Shown: piece by piece, positions 30,759 through 32,903 of the stretch
How positions within the stretch are numbered: the first letter of the stretch is position 1
Layout: the number at the start of each line of letters is the position of its first letter
From: CAZLNO01 sp964561005
Lineage (GTDB): Bacteria > Pseudomonadota > Alphaproteobacteria > Kiloniellales > Rhodovibrionaceae
Direction: 5' to 3'
Assembly (NCBI GenBank): GCA_964561005.1
Contig: CAZLNO010000032.1
Span: 1 to 32,903, forward strand
Length of the DNA: 32,903 nt
Made by a program: the position numbers and the translations under genes
Notes under the pieces: generated by a model
What the model was told of the DNA's origin: nothing
What the model saw: only the letters and a program-made list of their open reading frames with translations
The model's database searches: none

Positions 30759-31801
30759 ACTTCATGAGCGACAATGCCAGCGGCGCCGCGCCGGAGATCC
30801 TGGCGGCCGTGGCCGCGGCCAACGAGGGCGGCGCCGTCCCCTATGGCGGCGACGCGATCACCGAGGGGGCGATTGCGCGGCTGCGGGCCGCGTTCGCGTG
30901 CGAGGCGGCGGTGTTTCCCGTCGGCACGGGGACGGCGGCCAATGCGCTCTGCCTGGCCGCGATGACCCCGCCCTGGGGCGCGGTCTACTGCCATGCCGAA
31001 TCGCACATCAACACCGACGAGTGTGGCGCGCCGGAGATGTTCAGCGGCGGCGCCAAGCTGGTCCCGCTGGAGGGCGCCGACGGCAAGCTGACGCCCGATG
31101 TCGTGGCGGACGCGCTTTCGCGTGCCAGTCCCGGCTTCGTCCACGCGGTGCAGCCGGCCGTGTTGAGCCTGACCAACGCGAGCGAGGCCGGCACGGTTTA
31201 TACCCCGGACGAGGTGGCGGCGCTGACGGAGCTGGCCCATCGCCACGGGTTGAAGGTGCACATGGACGGCGCGCGCTTCGCCAATGCCGTGGCCTCGCTG
31301 GGCTGCGCGCCCGCGGAGCTGACCTGGAAGGCCGGGGTCGACGCCCTGGCGTTCGGCGCGACGAAGAACGGGGCGCTGGCGGCGGAGGCGATCGTGCTGT
31401 TCGACGCCGGGCTGGCCGAGACGCTGGCCTATCGGCGCAAGCGGGCCGGGCAGCTCTTTTGCAAGATGCGCTTCGTCTCCGCGCAGCTCGACGCCTGTCT
31501 GCGCGACGACCTGTGGTTGCGCCTGGCGGGCCATGCCAACGCGATGGCCGCGCGGCTCGCCGAGGGGCTGGCGGCGATTCGCGGCTGCCGGCTGCTGCAC
31601 CCGGTGCAGGCCAACGAGGTCTTCGTCGAGGTGCCGGCGGCGCTGGCGGACGCGCTGGAGGCCGAGGGTTTCCTGTTCTACCGCTGGGGGGCGGGCGATC
31701 CGGCGGCGGTGCGGCTGGTGGCCTCGTTCGACACCGATCCGTCGTCGGTCGACGCCCTGGTGGCCGCCGCCCGCCGCGCGACAGCCGGTGCGGCGATTTG
31801 A
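30755..31801 (+). CDS. ltaE: Low-specificity L-threonine aldolase
   Basis: A 348-residue PLP enzyme of the threonine aldolase (beta-eliminating lyase-like) fold. The N-terminal FMSDNASGAAPEIL, the GTGTAANALCLAAM phosphate-site loop, the HAESHINTDECGAPE block (His84), HMDGARFANAV with PLP-ring Asp171, and Lys204 in AFGATKNGA for the internal aldimine are all present. It splits L-threonine or L-allo-threonine into glycine and acetaldehyde in the cytoplasm. The length is normal. The start overlaps the preceding small membrane protein in an ATGA; no independent promoter is visible. Confidence 0.93.
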   Translation: MNFMSDNASGAAPEILAAVAAANEGGAVPYGGDAITEGAIARLRAAFACEAAVFPVGTGTAANALCLAAMTPPWGAVYCHAESHINTDECGAPEMFSGGAKLVPLEGADGKLTPDVVADALSRASPGFVHAVQPAVLSLTNASEAGTVYTPDEVAALTELAHRHGLKVHMDGARFANAVASLGCAPAELTWKAGVDALAFGATKNGALAAEAIVLFDAGLAETLAYRRKRAGQLFCKMRFVSAQLDACLRDDLWLRLAGHANAMAARLAEGLAAIRGCRLLHPVQANEVFVEVPAALADALEAEGFLFYRWGAGDPAAVRLVASFDTDPSSVDALVAAARRATAGAAI

Positions 31802-31835
31802 TTGCCAGGCAAGCGTTTTGCGTGCGCATCCCCTC

Positions 31836-31864
31836 TTGAACCATCGGCCGGCTTTCGTTATGTA
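31836..31864 (+). promoter_or_regulatory. Predicted promoter of tRNA-Glu
   Basis: TTGAAC (31836-31841) and TATGTA (31859-31864) are spaced by 17 bases and lie 23 bases before the mature tRNA start. The -35 matches the consensus at five of six positions, the -10 only at three. Confidence 0.45.
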
Positions 31865-31887
31865 TCAGCCATCTCAGCGACTGCTGC

Positions 31888-31963
31888 GTCCCCTTCGTCT
31901 AGTGGCCTAGGACGCTGCCCTCTCACGGCAGTAACAGGGGTTCGAATCCCCTAGGGGACGCCA
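31888..31963 (+). tRNA. tRNA-Glu (anticodon CTC)
   Basis: A 76-base tRNA including an encoded CCA. The acceptor stem GTCCCCT pairs with AGGGGAC, the anticodon stem CTGCC/GGCAG encloses the loop CTCTCAC, giving anticodon CTC at 31922-31924, and the T arm AGGGG-TTCGAAT-CCCCT is perfect. It decodes GAG. The integrase remnant 95 bases downstream makes its 3' end the likely island attachment site. Confidence 0.96.
31937..31963 (+). other. Probable island attachment site (attL) at the tRNA-Glu 3' end
   Basis: The last 27 bases of tRNA-Glu, GGGGTTCGAATCCCCTAG followed by GGGACGCCA, are the segment that tyrosine integrases commonly reproduce on insertion. The integrase gene starts just after it. The second copy would lie beyond the window, so this is inferred from position. 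Confidence 0.5.
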
Positions 31964-32057
31964 GTTTCGCGAAACTCCCGGAAATCAACTGGTTAGCCAG
32001 CTCCTGCCCACCGGCGCGACCGCTCGTGTGGTACACCTGTGTGGCCAGGAGTCCGGC

Positions 32058-32819
32058 ATGTCGCTCTGTCCGTACCTGCGTCGCCGCGGCGCGCGGCACT
32101 TCCTCCGGATCCGGATCCCATATCGCCTGCGTGAGGCGCTCCCGATGACCGAATTCAGCCGGTCCCTCGGGACGAGCGACCCCGCGGTGGCACGTCGGCG
32201 GGCGGCGCTGACGGTCGCCGGGATCCAGGCAGGGTTCGGGATCATGCAGGAAGTCCACGGCGACACGGGTCTCAGCCCCGAGGCACGGCAGGACCTCTTC
32301 CAGCACCTGCTGGCCCGGGCGGTCGACGACCCGATGTTCGTGATCGAGCAGCAGAAGGCCCTCGAGCAGGTGCGGGACACCGGGCAGCTGCGCGGTTACG
32401 TGCACGCGCTGGCCTTGAAGCTCCGTGCGGAAATCGCCGCCGGCAAGGCCGAGCAGGCCCGGCTCCGGCAGGAGGCGGAGACCGCGCAGCAGGCCCGCGA
32501 GGCCGCCGAGCGCGAGGCCGCCCGGGCCGCCCGTCAGGCCGACGCGCTCAACGCCGCGGTCGGCCAGCTTGCCCTCGCCGGGGCCGTCCCGCCCGTGGAA
32601 CTGAGCCCCGGCCACGATCGGCCGGTCCACCATCTCAAGCACGCCTTCATGGACGCCAAGGGCCTGACGGGCAAGACGCGGGCGTCCTATCGCAAGGCCT
32701 TCGAGCGCCTGGAAGCTGTGGTCGGCGACAAGCCGGTGTGCGAGATCGACAAGACCGACATCGTCCGTCTCGTGGAGGACATGGAGGCCCCCCACGGAGC
32801 TATGACCGAAACTGGGTGA
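32058..32819 (+). pseudogene. Tyrosine-recombinase integrase, truncated after the core-binding domain
   Basis: Reading begins at ATG 32058 (AGGAG 7 bases upstream): MSLCPYLRRRGARHFLRIRI and the following block match the DUF6538 N-terminal region of alphaproteobacterial island integrases. A long charged coiled-coil follows (about 125-175), then the SAM-like core-binding start HLKHAFMDAKGLTGKTRASYRKAFERLE and EIDKTDIVRLVEDM. The frame stops at 253 residues, before the catalytic domain with its R...HxxR...Y residues; a full enzyme would be about 450-500. Homology ends close to 32790, where foreign-looking sequence leading to a new gene start begins. The simplest reading is an insertion sequence splitting the gene. 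The rest may lie beyond the window. Confidence 0.75.
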
Positions 32820-32903
32820 CGGGATGAGAAGGAGGTGGCGTATCGTGTGGTGGCGACCAAACCAACCACGCCTCCCGGAAAGGAGCGATACGCCATGTCT
32901 GAG
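32795..32903 (+). mobile_element. Probable left end of an insertion sequence, running off the window
   Basis: Integrase similarity stops near 32790. The following ~100 bases hold a leader and a ribosome-binding site (GGAAAGGAG, 32877-32885) before an ATG at 32895 that begins a new frame (MSE...) at the window edge. TGGCGTATCG (32836-32845) and CGATACGCCA (32886-32895) form a perfect 10-bp inverted repeat that encloses this site and includes the A of the start codon. The layout resembles IS256-like elements, where the transposase often begins near the left end, but the family cannot be confirmed from so little sequence. Confidence 0.5.
32895..32903 (+). CDS. Start of a probable transposase gene (three codons visible)
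   Basis: ATG TCT GAG at the window edge, preceded by a strong GGAAAGGAG ribosome-binding site at a 9-base distance. Only three residues are visible, so the identity as a transposase rests on the context of an apparent insertion. Confidence 0.4.

Noticed and set aside
1..32903. CRISPR array, prophage structural genes or toxin-antitoxin pair
   Set aside because: No regularly spaced repeats, no phage head or tail genes and no recognisable toxin or antitoxin were seen.

Overview
The window is about 33 kb of GC-rich DNA from an alphaproteobacterium, most likely a Rhodospirillales-type organism; this placement is inferred from gene content. The pointers are two CtrA-network regulators (a TrcR/DUF1013 protein and an RcdA/DUF1465 protein), the rluD-rpoH pair, a ROSE-type RNA thermometer in front of an IbpA-like hsp20, a PAS_5-family protein, DUF1192, and hisZ next to purA. 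Most of it reads as ordinary chromosomal backbone. The last kilobase is the start of a mobile island at a tRNA-Glu gene.

Layout. Positions 1-938 hold the 5' part of a TPR protein on the minus strand. Positions 1144-2747 carry two tandem SDR oxidoreductases, the first of which lacks the catalytic tyrosine. Positions 2912-5197 hold trcR, a PIG3-type quinone oxidoreductase, DUF1192 and a small membrane protein. A 3-hydroxybutyrate dehydrogenase follows (5313-6095), then a minus-strand pair of a PCuAC-like periplasmic protein and a DUF429 protein (6114-7323). Between 7324 and 7683 there is no convincing gene, but there is a strong orphan terminator preceded by a hairpin with an anti-Shine-Dalgarno loop: a candidate small RNA. 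Positions 7684-11017 encode a chemoreceptor followed by a TorT-like periplasmic binding protein. A second gene-free stretch (11018-11675) has another orphan plus-strand terminator.

Positions 11676-14725 are a plus-strand run of alpha/beta hydrolase, GST, hotdog thioesterase and nitronate monooxygenase, followed by a short CDF-like transporter, a SHOCT membrane protein and a PAS_5 protein. Hsp20 has its own terminator, thermometer and likely RpoH promoter (16512-17214). Then come rcdA, a full-length CDF zinc-type exporter, thiI with a rhodanese domain, a PqiA-like membrane protein, hisZ, purA, and a PAS histidine kinase. Positions 25628-28270 encode a tail-anchored pseudokinase and a three-helix membrane protein, a poorly characterised two-gene module. 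rpoH and rluD follow on the minus strand, then a small DUF6476-like protein overlapping a threonine aldolase. Finally there is tRNA-Glu(CTC), the N-terminal part of an integrase, and what looks like the left end of an insertion sequence that interrupts it.

The heat-shock parts fit together: sigma-32 is encoded at 28289-29182, and the hsp20 gene has both a sigma-32-like promoter and an RNA thermometer. The observations most worth following are the TorT-chemoreceptor pairing, the candidate anti-SD small RNA, the pseudokinase/membrane module, the tyrosine-less SDR, and the PCuAC-like protein whose copper ligands are replaced while a His-rich tail is present.
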